The notes: generated by a model from the letters alone, not told the origin. DNA of 41,609 nucleotides from Pseudoalteromonas sp. NBT06-2 (GCF_002276045.1 NZ_NQMR01000081.1:1-41609); one strand, 5' to 3'; numbered from the stretch's first letter, positions 8,540 through 17,417 are shown. Translations and numbers: made by a program.

Positions 8540-10618
8540 CTAAGGTTTATATTGAGCGTCTAAAGTAACACCATTGAATGTTCTGTAAGCATTTAAGCTT
8601 AAATGCCAAGTTCCAGCCTGTGGATTAGAGAAAGTACAAGTTTCAGCATTACCATTTTTGTATGGACGACAATCATAACTGCTTGTAGTTGCTCGGCTAC
8701 CAAATTTAACAAATAAATCAGCATCACCAGAACCACCAGAAGATGTCACTGTAAGTGAAGCCATACCAGCGGGCACATCAAGCGTATAATGCGCCCAGTT
8801 TCCTGCAGCCGCAGCAATATCATTTACAGTGCCACCACCAGCTTGAGGACTACCGCCAGTGCTACCTCCCGTGATATCAGCTTTTAAGCTCACACCAGAG
8901 TATGCGCTATAACCTTTGAGCATTACATGATAAGTTCCCGCTGTTGGGTTATCAATAGAACAAGTTTCAACATTACCACCTTCATATGGACGACAATCAT
9001 AAGTTGATGAAGTTGGTTTAGCACCAGCACGAACATATAAGTCTGCATCACCAGAACCTCCGCTCATAGCGAAAGTTATATTAGTCGCACCACTTGGAAC
9101 TTCAATTGTATAGAATATTTCACTTATTTGAGCACCAGAAAGTCCAGTTTTAGCTTCGCCATCAATAAGTACATTATCACCTGTAGGAGGAGTAGTACCC
9201 GCCCCGGCAGCAGCAACGGCAGCAGCTGCATCTACGATACCTGTACCACAGTTTGAACAAGTTGCAGGGAAGCTACGCGTCGTTGTTTTTAAAATACTTT
9301 CAATTTCATCAGGTGTTGCATTTGGTTTTACTTGTTTGATTAATGCTGCTACACCTGCAACATGAGGGGCTGCCATTGAAGTCCCTTGACTATAGTGATA
9401 GCTATCCGATGAAGGACCATTTGAACCTGAATTATGAGTTGATAATACCCCTTCAGAGTCATTAGCAAAACTTTGTGCGCCACCAGGAGCTGCAACATCA
9501 ATTGTAGTACCATAGTTAGAATAATATGCTCTACCACCATTTCTACCAACGGCTGCAACATTTACAATGCCAGAACAGTTACCAGGATTGTAGTTTGCTG
9601 AATTATCATTTGAGTTACCAGCAGCAATAACAATCACGGCACCATTTGCACGTGCTGTATTAATTGCTGATTGAGTTACTGAGCTACAAGAACCTTCCCC
9701 ACCTAAGCTCATATTAATAACATCAGCAGGGTTTGTATTGGTAGGTAAGCCTGAAACTGCACCGCCTGATGCCCAAATGATACCGTCAGCAATATCAGAT
9801 GTTGAACCACCACATTTACCAAGTACACGTACAGGGACGATTTTTGCATTGTATGCCACACCAGCAACACCTTCGCCATTATTAGTGACTGCTGCGATTG
9901 TGCCGGCAACATGTGTACCATGCCAGCTTGAATTAGAAGCGTCATTAGTACCACATTCATTTTTTGTTACTGCATCACCAGTATCACGTGCATCAGCGTC
10001 ACGACCACCACCATCGTTTGCAGCTGATACATTCGATATCATATCGTAACCAGGTAATAGGTTTGCATTTAAATCAGCATGTGGACGATAACCAGTGTCT
10101 AGTACCGCTACTGTTACGCCTGAGCCTGTAGCACTATCCCAAGCTGTTGGTAAGTTAAGGCCGCCATTGCTTTCGAAGTAGTGCCATTGGCTGCTGTATT
10201 GTGGATCATTCGGCGTTGCAAATGGTTTTAACATTTGATCTATTTCAATAAATTCAACTTGACCTGATTCAATCATTTCGTGCATATAGCTTTGTGTTTC
10301 AGAGGCCGTCATTTTTCTATTTACACGAACAACGTGATGATCTTGGATTGCCATAGAGCGTACATATTGTGTTTTAACCGCTTTGTTTGACTTGAAACCT
10401 TGAACAAAATTCTGTGCTTTTTTATTATTTGATACTGTTTGATCGCTCATTACTACTAAGTTATTTTTATACTTAATGATAAATTGGGTAGTATCGATTG
10501 CTTGGCTGGCAAGCTTTACTTTAGTTTGACTAAGGTTTAAATCAGTTGCATTTACATTTGCAGCTAATACAGCTGGAATAGCAATTGCGAGTAGTCTTTT
10601 ATTAAAGCCATTATTCAT
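8540..10618 (-). CDS. secreted subtilisin-like serine protease with two PPC domains
   Basis: This is an extracellular S8 endopeptidase of 692 residues. A signal peptide (about 1-24, ending VNA) leads into an I9-type propeptide (about 45-130). The catalytic domain has D174 in VAVLDTGY, H233 in HGTHVAGT, oxyanion N335 in AAGNS and S414 in GTSMAAPHVAG. A Gly/Thr/Pro linker leads to two pre-peptidase C-terminal (PPC) domains at about 483-582 and 596-690. Each carries GSGDADLYV or GSGDADLFV and a Tyr-Asp-Cys-Arg-Pro-Tyr motif with a paired Cys. The PPC domains usually aid secretion or substrate binding and are often removed during maturation. The architecture is typical of marine Alteromonadales exoproteases such as Pseudoalteromonas deseasins. 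A 21-bp palindrome lies just upstream of the start. Confidence 0.95.
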   Translation of the reverse strand: MNNGFNKRLLAIAIPAVLAANVNATDLNLSQTKVKLASQAIDTTQFIIKYKNNLVVMSDQTVSNNKKAQNFVQGFKSNKAVKTQYVRSMAIQDHHVVRVNRKMTASETQSYMHEMIESGQVEFIEIDQMLKPFATPNDPQYSSQWHYFESNGGLNLPTAWDSATGSGVTVAVLDTGYRPHADLNANLLPGYDMISNVSAANDGGGRDADARDTGDAVTKNECGTNDASNSSWHGTHVAGTIAAVTNNGEGVAGVAYNAKIVPVRVLGKCGGSTSDIADGIIWASGGAVSGLPTNTNPADVINMSLGGEGSCSSVTQSAINTARANGAVIVIAAGNSNDNSANYNPGNCSGIVNVAAVGRNGGRAYYSNYGTTIDVAAPGGAQSFANDSEGVLSTHNSGSNGPSSDSYHYSQGTSMAAPHVAGVAALIKQVKPNATPDEIESILKTTTRSFPATCSNCGTGIVDAAAAVAAAGAGTTPPTGDNVLIDGEAKTGLSGAQISEIFYTIEVPSGATNITFAMSGGSGDADLYVRAGAKPTSSTYDCRPYEGGNVETCSIDNPTAGTYHVMLKGYSAYSGVSLKADITGGSTGGSPQAGGGTVNDIAAAAGNWAHYTLDVPAGMASLTVTSSGGSGDADLFVKFGSRATTSSYDCRPYKNGNAETCTFSNPQAGTWHLSLNAYRTFNGVTLDAQYKP

Positions 10619-10653
10619 TTTATATTTACCTTAATTATTGTTTTATATTCAAC

Positions 10654-10674
10654 TATGATCAAAAAGTGATCATA
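10654..10674. promoter_or_regulatory. palindrome upstream of protease gene (possible operator)
   Basis: A perfect 8-bp inverted repeat TATGATCA/TGATCATA with a five-base AAAAG spacer lies 36 bases upstream of the protease ATG, where a repressor would block initiation. I do not recognise the regulator. Confidence 0.4.
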
Positions 10675-10862
10675 TTGAGAGGGGGGATGTAAATTAAATG
10701 TAACCAAAATGATAGTTTTTTTGTTGTAAAGGGTACAAAAAGTTATATATAGACTTTTAAATGGATAGACGTTTTTATATCTTGATGTAATATTGGATGC
10801 TATGTTGATTTTTACTTTTAATTACAGAACAATAGCAACTTATATTTTTTAGGAGTATTTTT

Positions 10863-11387
10863 ATGTTAGCACCCGCTATGGTTGAAAAATTGAACGAACA
10901 AATAAATTTAGAGTTTTATTCTTCAAATTTATATTTGCAAATGAGTGCTTGGTGTGAAGATAAAGGCTTTGAAGGCGCAGCTGAATTTTTACGTAAGCAT
11001 GCTAGTGAAGAAATGGAACATATGAACCGCTTGTTTACTTATGTTAGTGAGACTGGTTCCGTTCCTGTTCTAGGTTCAATTGAGGCGCCACCACATGAAT
11101 TTAACTCTTTAGTTGATATCTTTATGGCTACTTATGAGCATGAATGTTTAATTACTAAACGTATTAATGAATTAACCCATGTAGCATTTACAGCACATGA
11201 TTATTCGACTTTTAACTTTTTACAATGGTATGTTGCTGAGCAACATGAAGAAGAAAAGTTATTTAACGGCATTATAGATAAAATTAAGCTTGTTGGTGAA
11301 GACGGTAAAGCATTATTTTGGATTGATAAAGACTTAGCTGAATTAGCTAAAACAGATGCTACATCAATCATGGCCCCTGGAGCCTAA
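10863..11387 (+). CDS. ftnA: non-heme ferritin
   Basis: This iron-storage ferritin of 174 residues self-assembles into a 24-subunit shell and oxidises Fe(II). The ferroxidase-centre ligands of E. coli FtnA are all present at matching numbers: E17, E50, H53, E94, Q127 and E130. There is no heme-ligand Met pattern of bacterioferritin and no Dps-type N-terminus. AGGAG lies eight bases before the ATG. It is followed by a strong hairpin, so it is probably monocistronic. The 244 bases upstream, shared with the divergent protease gene, hold AT-rich promoter-like sequence but no Fur box that I can support. Confidence 0.95.
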   Translation: MLAPAMVEKLNEQINLEFYSSNLYLQMSAWCEDKGFEGAAEFLRKHASEEMEHMNRLFTYVSETGSVPVLGSIEAPPHEFNSLVDIFMATYEHECLITKRINELTHVAFTAHDYSTFNFLQWYVAEQHEEEKLFNGIIDKIKLVGEDGKALFWIDKDLAELAKTDATSIMAPGA

Positions 11388-11395
11388 TAAATCCA

Positions 11396-11436
11396 CTACG
11401 CAGTGTCCTTTAAAAGAACTGCGTAGCATCATTTTT
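11396..11436. terminator. terminator between ftnA and ppaC
   Basis: A 9-bp perfect stem CTACGCAGT/ACTGCGTAG (11396-11404 and 11418-11426) is followed by a T-rich tract. It lies between convergent genes and ends a few bases from the ppaC stop. Confidence 0.75.
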
Positions 11437-12355
11437 ATGCGAATATTTTTTCAAGTGGTGGAACGACTTGTTTTTTACGGCTTAATACGCCATCTAACCA
11501 TACTTTATTGTCGGTTGTAGCTGCAAAAGCTGATTCTATTTGAGATAAATCATCGCTAACAACTAATAGCTCAGAACCTTCTTTCATTATGTCTGTTAAT
11601 AATAAAATTATGCTATGCTGGCCTTCTTCTTGCTTTAATTTTGCAATATCAGCTTCTAAATCAGGTTTCATTTCATCAAAAATAGCTAAGTCGATTACTT
11701 CTAATTGACCAATGCCAATTTTAGTACCATTCATATTAAAGTTTTTGAAATCTCGCATGACTAAATCACGCATAGGTGTATTTAATACTGCTGATTTAAC
11801 TTTAAACATATCCATACCTAATTCTTTATAATCTTCAATACCAGCAATTTCAGCGAGTATTTCAACACAACGAATATCAGCTGTAGTACAAGTTGGAGAT
11901 TTAAAAATCACAGTATCGCTTAAAATTGCGCACATCATCATACCGGCGATATCTTTAGGGATTTCAACATTGTGGAAATCATACATCATTTTGATAACAG
12001 TGTTACTACAACCAACTGGACGGATCCAACATTCAAGTGGTGTATCAGATGTTAAATCACCTAATTTATGGTGATCTACGATCCCTAAAATTGTGGCTTC
12101 AGCGATATCATCAGGTGCTAATGCAATATCTGAATGATCGACAATGTAAAGGCTTTCACCTGCATAGCTCATTTTAAGCAAAGGTGCCTCAAATCCAAAT
12201 TTGTCTAAAATAAATTGTGTTTCAGGAGAAGGCTCTCCTAAACGTGCCGGAATGGCTTCTTCACCAATTTGGTTTTTTAAATATGCTAGAGCGATTGCTC
12301 CAACAATTGAATCTGAATCAGGTACTTTGTGTCCGACTACATAATAAGCTGGCAT
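11435..12355 (-). CDS. ppaC: manganese-dependent inorganic pyrophosphatase (family II)
   Basis: This DHH-superfamily enzyme of 306 residues hydrolyses pyrophosphate to two phosphates. Metal-binding motifs are H9 with D13 and D15 in GHKVPDSDS, D73 in IVDHSD, and D94-H95-H96 in GIVDHHKLGD. The C-terminal DHHA2 domain includes the RKKQ segment near the end (SRKKQVVPP), which binds substrate in this family. No CBS or DRTGG regulatory insert is present, so it is the short constitutive form. TGGAGCC precedes the ATG. Family II enzymes are common in Vibrio and Shewanella relatives and often coexist with the family I Ppa. It is divergent from purC across 272 bases, and both genes belong to nucleotide and pyrophosphate metabolism. 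Confidence 0.95.
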   Translation of the reverse strand: MPAYYVVGHKVPDSDSIVGAIALAYLKNQIGEEAIPARLGEPSPETQFILDKFGFEAPLLKMSYAGESLYIVDHSDIALAPDDIAEATILGIVDHHKLGDLTSDTPLECWIRPVGCSNTVIKMMYDFHNVEIPKDIAGMMMCAILSDTVIFKSPTCTTADIRCVEILAEIAGIEDYKELGMDMFKVKSAVLNTPMRDLVMRDFKNFNMNGTKIGIGQLEVIDLAIFDEMKPDLEADIAKLKQEEGQHSIILLLTDIMKEGSELLVVSDDLSQIESAFAATTDNKVWLDGVLSRKKQVVPPLEKIFA

Positions 12356-12559
12356 AAATTAGGCTCCATATAAATTTGGCGCTATTCTAACAAAACTAAA
12401 ATTATATTGTAATTGTAGCTTGCAAGGTCAAACATGAAGTTTTATGAATTTGTAGTGATATTGATGGCTCATCTGCTTAATTGGTATTAATTAAATATTT
12501 GAATGAAAAAAATTCAGTGAGTAATGAGTAAAATATATTCATAGTTCTGCGTGCAGAGA

Positions 12560-12588
12560 TTGTGATTTGATTGATACTGGCTTAAAAT
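12560..12588 (+). promoter_or_regulatory. candidate sigma-70 promoter of purC
   Basis: TTGTGA (12560-12565) and TAAAAT (12583-12588) are separated by 17 bases, 39 bases before the purC ATG. I see no convincing PurR operator nearby. Confidence 0.4.
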
Positions 12589-12627
12589 ACGCCGCTTAAA
12601 ATTGATGATTATCCTTTCGGAGAAACA

Positions 12628-13737
12628 ATGAGCACTTATAAAGTTTTAGACGTTAATGATGATTTACCTATTCGTACACTCGGTGATGTTCACAGTGGTA
12701 AAGTTCGTTCTGTTTACTGGTTAACGCCAGAAGATAGTGCTCGTTTAATCGAAGATAAATCTTACGGTATTCCTACTGATACGCCTTTAGCTATTATGAT
12801 TATTTCAGATCGTATTTCTGCTTTTGATTGTATTTGGCAAGGTGAGAATGGCTTAAATGGTGTGCCAGGTAAAGGTATTGCGCTAAATAGCGTCGCCGCA
12901 CATTGGTTTCAAATGTTTGATAAGGCCGGTCTTGCAGGTAATCATATTGTTGATATTCCACATCCTTATATCTGGATTGTGCGCAAAGCTAAACCTGTTA
13001 TGGTTGAGGCTATAGCTCGCCAATATATTACTGGTAGTATGTGGCGTGACTATGCTAAAGGTGAAAGAAATTTCTGTGGAAATCAATTGCTTGAAGGTTT
13101 AGAGTCAAATCAGAAATTAGACAAAGTGTTAATCACACCTTCAACAAAAGGTATCATTACTGGTGTTGCCGAAATACCTGAAGTTGATGATGTAAATATC
13201 ACGCGTAAAAATATTGAAGATAACTTAGATGTTTTTAATTTCAAATCAGTAGATGATGTCTCTCAATATGAGAAGTTATTAACCGAAGGTTTTAAATTAA
13301 TTTCTGATGAACTTGCGAAATTAGATCAAGTATTTGTTGATACTAAATTTGAATTTGGTTACGTATCTGAAATCGACGGCTCTGAAAATCTAATTTACAT
13401 TGATGAAGTCGGTACGCCGGATTCTTCGCGTATCTGGGATGGTCCAGCTTTTCGTGATGGTAAAGTGATTGAGAACTCTAAAGAAGGTTTCCGCCAGTTA
13501 CTAATTAATACAGTGCCTGATAGCGATATTTTATTAAATAAAGATCGTATGGATGAACGCTTTGATTTGGCTAAAGGCTACAAGTTACCACTCGATGTGA
13601 TGATGAGTATATCTGATACTTACACAGGTATCGCATCTAAGATCATAGGTAAAGAGATTGTGATCCCTGATGATCCTAGAGCCGAAGTGATTGAGTTATT
13701 AGATAAAGAATATGGTTTAATTGTTAAACAAGCCTAG
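12628..13737 (+). CDS. purC: SAICAR synthetase, long form
   Basis: Phosphoribosylaminoimidazole-succinocarboxamide synthase joins aspartate to CAIR in de novo purine synthesis. At 369 residues this is the long form found in Shewanella, Vibrio and eukaryote-like enzymes, rather than the roughly 237-residue E. coli form. Family motifs include GKVRSVYW near the N-terminus (ATP-binding loop), RQYITGSMWRDYAKGER, STKGIITGVAEIPEVDD and IYIDEVGTPDSSRIWD. TCGGAG lies six bases before the ATG. No terminator is obvious at the 3' end; instead a MITE-like repeat begins three bases after the stop, and its inverted repeats may form the transcript end. Confidence 0.95.
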   Translation: MSTYKVLDVNDDLPIRTLGDVHSGKVRSVYWLTPEDSARLIEDKSYGIPTDTPLAIMIISDRISAFDCIWQGENGLNGVPGKGIALNSVAAHWFQMFDKAGLAGNHIVDIPHPYIWIVRKAKPVMVEAIARQYITGSMWRDYAKGERNFCGNQLLEGLESNQKLDKVLITPSTKGIITGVAEIPEVDDVNITRKNIEDNLDVFNFKSVDDVSQYEKLLTEGFKLISDELAKLDQVFVDTKFEFGYVSEIDGSENLIYIDEVGTPDSSRIWDGPAFRDGKVIENSKEGFRQLLINTVPDSDILLNKDRMDERFDLAKGYKLPLDVMMSISDTYTGIASKIIGKEIVIPDDPRAEVIELLDKEYGLIVKQA

Positions 13738-13740
13738 GGA

Positions 13741-13995
13741 CTGTTGATCTTTCGAGATTACTTTTGCAGCAATTGTTGGGCATTTATACAAGGCAGAGGC
13801 TTTGTCATGTGGTTGTTCCACATAAAAAGGCGATAACGCAGTAAAAATGCCCAACAAACGCTGTCCGAAGGATTCGGCTAAAAGCATTTTATTCTTTGTG
13901 GAGTCGCATTTACTTAGAATGACTAGGCTACACACTACTCGCCGCGACTAAAATGCTTTTGTCTCGAACAAAATTTAACCCTGAAAGATCAACAG
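13741..13995. repeat. MITE-like element M1 with 13-bp terminal inverted repeats
   Basis: Perfect 13-bp ends CTGTTGATCTTTC (13741-13753) and GAAAGATCAACAG (13983-13995) bound a 255-base non-coding unit. Inside are two more inverted repeats: TTGTTGGGCATTT (13773-13785) with AAATGCCCAACAA (13845-13857), and AAAAGCATTTTA with TAAAATGCTTTT further right. The first internal hairpin encloses GGTTGTTCC, 13 bases, then ATAACGC, the same core found in the 17079 and 30063 repeats. No transposase is encoded. The small ORFs crossing it are not supported. From memory it resembles dispersed repeats of Alteromonadales genomes, which I have not checked. Confidence 0.75.
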
Positions 13996-13998
13996 CGC

Positions 13999-14269
13999 CT
14001 AGAGCACCGATCAGTTTAAAATATAGTCACCAGCGAGAGCCAAAATTTTCGTAGACTAGGTAAATTTTTGTAGGTCTAGTTATTCTCCATCAAGAAAATT
14101 TAACGCAGTATACGGAAATTTTAGCCTCGCCCGCAGGGAATGGCCAAAAATCACACATGCTACGTTGTATCAGCTCGAAATAGCCCACTATTCCATTCAC
14201 TAATACGCCTTGCTTGTGTGATTTTTGAACCATTCTGGTGTTCATATTTTAAACTAATCGGTGCTCTAG
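13999..14269. repeat. MITE-like element M2 with 26-bp terminal inverted repeats
   Basis: The ends, starting CTAGAGCACCGAT, are 26-bp inverted repeats (13999-14024 and 14244-14269) with one mismatch, bounding 271 bases. A subterminal pair AAAAATCACACA/TGTGTGATTTTT forms an inner hairpin, which contains ATTCC followed by ATACGCCTTG as in the second lobe of the 17079 repeat. The element abuts M1 with three bases between. The remaining 163 bases up to the PilZ gene hold a small GGAGG/CCTCC hairpin and nothing else I can name. Confidence 0.75.
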
Positions 14270-14432
14270 TATCTAAGCTTAATTTTAGTCAGTGACTTAA
14301 ATTCAAGAGGAAACTTAAGGCTTAATATCGGTTGAGGTTGGCGATGACCCCGTAGTAGTGAGTCAAGCTTGGTCTATAAGAGCCTGTAAAGATGTGGAGG
14401 ATAAAACCTCCTACTTATCAGCAATATATTCT

Positions 14433-14795
14433 CTACTCTGGGTGAGCAAGTGCATTTAATTCCCTATTTAATAATTCATCATCGCCAACATTTAGCTCAA
14501 TTAAGCGTTTTAAATGAGTTGCACTGTCTATATCTATTTGTTCACATAGCAAACCAAGGTAATCATCTTTTTCGTGAACAACAGTGGTATTCATGGTGAG
14601 CTTAATCTCACTTTGTTCGAGTTGGAAAGTCAACAAAACAGATTTCACTTCTTGGCTATTCCAGTCTTCAGGTTTTTTTACTAAGGCCCCCTTCAAAGAT
14701 AAATCAATGAGTAGAGTTGACCAAACCTTATCCATATTTGAAAGGTGTGCAGGGGTTGAAAATATAATTCGCGTAAAATGACGTCTATTTTGCAT
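14433..14795 (-). CDS. PilZ domain protein (candidate c-di-GMP receptor)
   Basis: This single-domain protein of 120 residues is likely cytosolic. The PilZ c-di-GMP motifs are both present: RxxxR as R5 to R9 in RRHFTR, and D/NxSxxG as D31-L-S33-L-K-G36. The beta-barrel core follows, and the C-terminal 30 residues are helical. Such proteins couple c-di-GMP to motility, adhesion or polysaccharide output, but nothing nearby identifies the partner. It reads away from the upstream CoxE gene across 151 AT-rich bases and so likely has its own promoter. Confidence 0.85.
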   Translation of the reverse strand: MQNRRHFTRIIFSTPAHLSNMDKVWSTLLIDLSLKGALVKKPEDWNSQEVKSVLLTFQLEQSEIKLTMNTTVVHEKDDYLGLLCEQIDIDSATHLKRLIELNVGDDELLNRELNALAHPE

Positions 14796-14946
14796 AATGA
14801 AAACTCATAAATTGATTAATATAAATTGAAAGATAAATTCAATTTATCAATGGGTTGAAATTACTATCAAATAGATAGTTCAATTAATACCTTAAGAATA
14901 GTCTGTTTTATCATGACTTGATAGTCAATATCATGACTTTAAGCAA

Positions 14947-16134
14947 TCAAGTTAATTTATTTATGCCTTCACTGATCCCCTCTAATGTTAAAGGGAACAT
15001 TCTATTTTTCATGAGATCTTTAATCATGTTGATTGAATGATAATAACCCCAATGTTCTTGTGGTTGAGGGTTCAGCCAAATCGCTTTTTCAAAGTGATTG
15101 ATGATTTGATTTATCCACACAGATCCAGGCTCTTTATTCCAATGCTCTACACTGCCACCAGGATAAGAAATTTCATAAGGGCCCATCGTTGCATCGCCAA
15201 CAAATATGACTTTGTAATCTTGGCCAAAACGATTAATGAGTTCTAATGTACTTAATGTTTCTTGGTGTCTGCGATTGTTATCTTGCCAAACATGTTCATA
15301 TAGACAATTGTGAAAATAGAAGAACTCCAAATATTTAAATTCATTATGGGCTGCACTGAATAGCTCTTCACAAGTTTGAATATAATCATCCATTGAGCCG
15401 CCAACATCAAAGAACATAAGCACTTTAACGGCATTGTGGCGCTCTGGTTGCATTTTAACGTCTAACATGCCACCTTGTGCTGCAGTTGCATTGATAGTTG
15501 CATTGAGATCTAATTCATCACTGGCTCCAGCTCTTGCAAACTTTCTCAATTTTTTGAGGGCTAACTTCATGGTACGAGTGTTTATTTGTGCATTTGAATC
15601 AAAGTTTTTAAACTCTCTTTTATCCCATACTTTTACTGCTTGCCTATTTCGATTGGCATCTTGGCCGATTCTTATCCCCTCGGGGTTATAGCCGTAAGCA
15701 CCAAAAGGTGAGGTACCGCCTGTGCCGACCCATTTATTACCGCCAGCGTGGCGTTTTTGCTGTTCTTCGAGTCGCTCTTTCAAGGTTTTCATTAATTCAT
15801 CAAGACCCCCCATAGCCTTAATTTTATGCTTTTCTGCTTCGGTTAAGTGTTTCTCAAACTCTTTTCGTAACCAATCGGCTGGCAGTTCATTTTGTTGTTT
15901 GAGTTGCTCAAATATATCTATATTTTCAATGCCCTCAAAATAGTGGGCAAAGGCTTTATCAAACTTATCAAATTGAGTTTCATCTTTTACCATAATGGTT
16001 CGAGCTAAAAAATAAAAAGCATCAATATCGGCAAATACAGCACCTTTTTCTAAAGCGCGTATCAAATCTAATAATTCACGCATACTTACAGCAAGGCGGT
16101 ATTTTTTTAAAGTAAGAAAAAACTCAATTAGCAT
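14947..16134 (-). CDS. VWA domain protein, CoxE-like
   Basis: This von Willebrand A-domain protein of 395 residues belongs to the CoxE/YehP-type group that partners MoxR ATPases. The N-terminal half is helical and highly charged. A Gly-rich segment (about 131-160, including GGTSPFGAYGYNPEGIRIG) is conserved in the family. The MIDAS motif begins at D243 and reads DVGGS, so the second position of the usual DxSxS is Gly. No signal peptide or membrane segment is present. It follows the MoxR gene by 18 bases, so they form an operon. MoxR/CoxE pairs act as chaperones that assemble protein or metal cofactor complexes; the client here is unknown. The heme-copper genes lie 14 kb away with no direct linkage. 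Confidence 0.85.
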   Translation of the reverse strand: MLIEFFLTLKKYRLAVSMRELLDLIRALEKGAVFADIDAFYFLARTIMVKDETQFDKFDKAFAHYFEGIENIDIFEQLKQQNELPADWLRKEFEKHLTEAEKHKIKAMGGLDELMKTLKERLEEQQKRHAGGNKWVGTGGTSPFGAYGYNPEGIRIGQDANRNRQAVKVWDKREFKNFDSNAQINTRTMKLALKKLRKFARAGASDELDLNATINATAAQGGMLDVKMQPERHNAVKVLMFFDVGGSMDDYIQTCEELFSAAHNEFKYLEFFYFHNCLYEHVWQDNNRRHQETLSTLELINRFGQDYKVIFVGDATMGPYEISYPGGSVEHWNKEPGSVWINQIINHFEKAIWLNPQPQEHWGYYHSINMIKDLMKNRMFPLTLEGISEGINKLT

Positions 16135-16152
16135 AATATTAACTCTTTTGGA

Positions 16153-16989
16153 TTATCTTCTGCTCATAAAAGCAAGCTTTTCTAATAATGTAATATCTTG
16201 TTCATTTTTAAGGAGTGCGCCAAACATTGGCATTAAACCGCCTTTATTCGTTTTATCTTGCAGTGCTTCAGGTGAGATATCTTCTGCAAGCAGTAATTTA
16301 AGCCAATCAAGTAGTTCACTGGTTGAAGGTTTCTTTTTAAGGCCATTTACTTCTCGTAAATTAAAAAAAGCTTCAAGTGCCGCAGTGACTAAATTTTGTT
16401 TTATATCTGGATGATGTACATCTATGATTTGTTGCATTTCAGTTGTAGTTGGAAAGTTAATATAATGGAAGAAACAACGACGTAAAAAAGCATCTGGAAG
16501 TTCTTTTTCGTTATTTGAGGTGATAATTACAATAGGTCTTTGTTTGGCGACAATGCGCTCTTGAGTTTCATAAACATGAAATTCCATTTTATCTAATTCA
16601 AGTAATAAATCATTTGGAAATTCGATATCCGCTTTGTCTATTTCATCAATTAATAAAACGGGGCGTTTTGTTGCATCAAAGGCTTGCCACAATTTCCCTT
16701 TAACGATGTAATTACCTATATCATTTACTTTTTCATCACCTAATTGACTATCTCTTAAGCGAGATACTGCATCATATTCATATAATCCTTGCTGTGCTTT
16801 AGTGGTGGATTTTATATGCCACTGAATCAAATTTGTTCCTAAAGCTGCCGCTAGTTCTTCGGCTAACATGGTTTTCCCTGTACCGGGTTCACCTTTTATT
16901 AATAAAGGTTTTTCTAACAGGATAGCCGCATTAACGGCAAGTTTTAAAGATTTACTAGCTATATAGTTTTGAGTGCCATTAAATTGCAT
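16153..16989 (-). CDS. MoxR-type AAA+ ATPase
   Basis: This AAA+ ATPase of 278 residues has Walker A GEPGTGKT at residues 33-40, Walker B VLLIDEID at 111-118, and sensor 1 in IITSNNEKELPDAFLRRC, which includes the arginine finger region. The open frame reaches 17025, but I start at 16989 because AAGG is well spaced there and MQFNGTQNYIAS matches the usual MoxR N-terminus. It is immediately upstream of the CoxE-like VWA gene. In characterised pairs (RavA-ViaA, MoxR, NorQ-NorD) the ATPase remodels or activates a protein target with help from the VWA protein. It is not especially close to NorQ in context, so no specific target is assigned. Confidence 0.9.
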   Translation of the reverse strand: MQFNGTQNYIASKSLKLAVNAAILLEKPLLIKGEPGTGKTMLAEELAAALGTNLIQWHIKSTTKAQQGLYEYDAVSRLRDSQLGDEKVNDIGNYIVKGKLWQAFDATKRPVLLIDEIDKADIEFPNDLLLELDKMEFHVYETQERIVAKQRPIVIITSNNEKELPDAFLRRCFFHYINFPTTTEMQQIIDVHHPDIKQNLVTAALEAFFNLREVNGLKKKPSTSELLDWLKLLLAEDISPEALQDKTNKGGLMPMFGALLKNEQDITLLEKLAFMSRR

Positions 16990-17078
16990 GGTCAGTACCT
17001 TAAAGTGGTCAGATGAGGTAATCATCCCATATTTTTTGTTTTTTGTTGATAACTTTTTATGTGGTGCATTGGAATATT

Positions 17079-17344
17079 TATACCCATTACACCTAAGAAT
17101 GTGCGATTTCAGCGAGAATTAAACAGGATTTAGGTAAGGCATTAATTGAAGATAATGGTTGTTCCCTTATCAAAATTAATAACGCACATAAATCCTGTTT
17201 AAACTCGTCGAGGCGTCGCTTCTGAGCAAACCCGCTTCATTGTTGCGTTGGTTCCACAGGTGCCTATATTCCTGCATAAATACGCCTTGAATTGAGCTCG
17301 CTCAGAGAGCTCTGAAACATGCATTTTGAAGTAGTATGGGTATA
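17079..17344. repeat. structured intergenic repeat, copy E1
   Basis: This 266-base element runs from TATACCC to GGGTATA with imperfect terminal inverted repeats. The first lobe is closed by a perfect 12-bp stem AAACAGGATTTA (17121-17132) with TAAATCCTGTTT (17189-17200). It encloses GGTTGTTCC, 13 bases, then ATAACGC. A second lobe contains ATATTCC and ATACGCCTTG. The copy at 30063-30325 is the same family in reverse orientation. The rest of the 16990-17417 interval holds nothing else I can name. Confidence 0.75.
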
Positions 17345-17417
17345 GAATGTGTTTTTAATATTTACAGATAAAAGGTAGGTTACTTGTAAATATTTAGGTC
17401 TAAATTTAAACTAAAAG

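Noticed and set aside
9738..10049. 103-residue open frame antisense to the protease gene
   Set aside because: It lies wholly inside the S8 catalytic domain coding sequence, has no ribosome site and reads as low-complexity shadow sequence.
13717..13935. 72-residue open frame on the minus strand after purC
   Set aside because: It spans the end of purC and most of repeat M1; its sequence follows from the inverted repeats and it has no supported start signal.
14396..14411. GGAGG/CCTCC hairpin as a terminator for the PilZ gene
   Set aside because: The stem is only five base pairs and has no T-run on either side.
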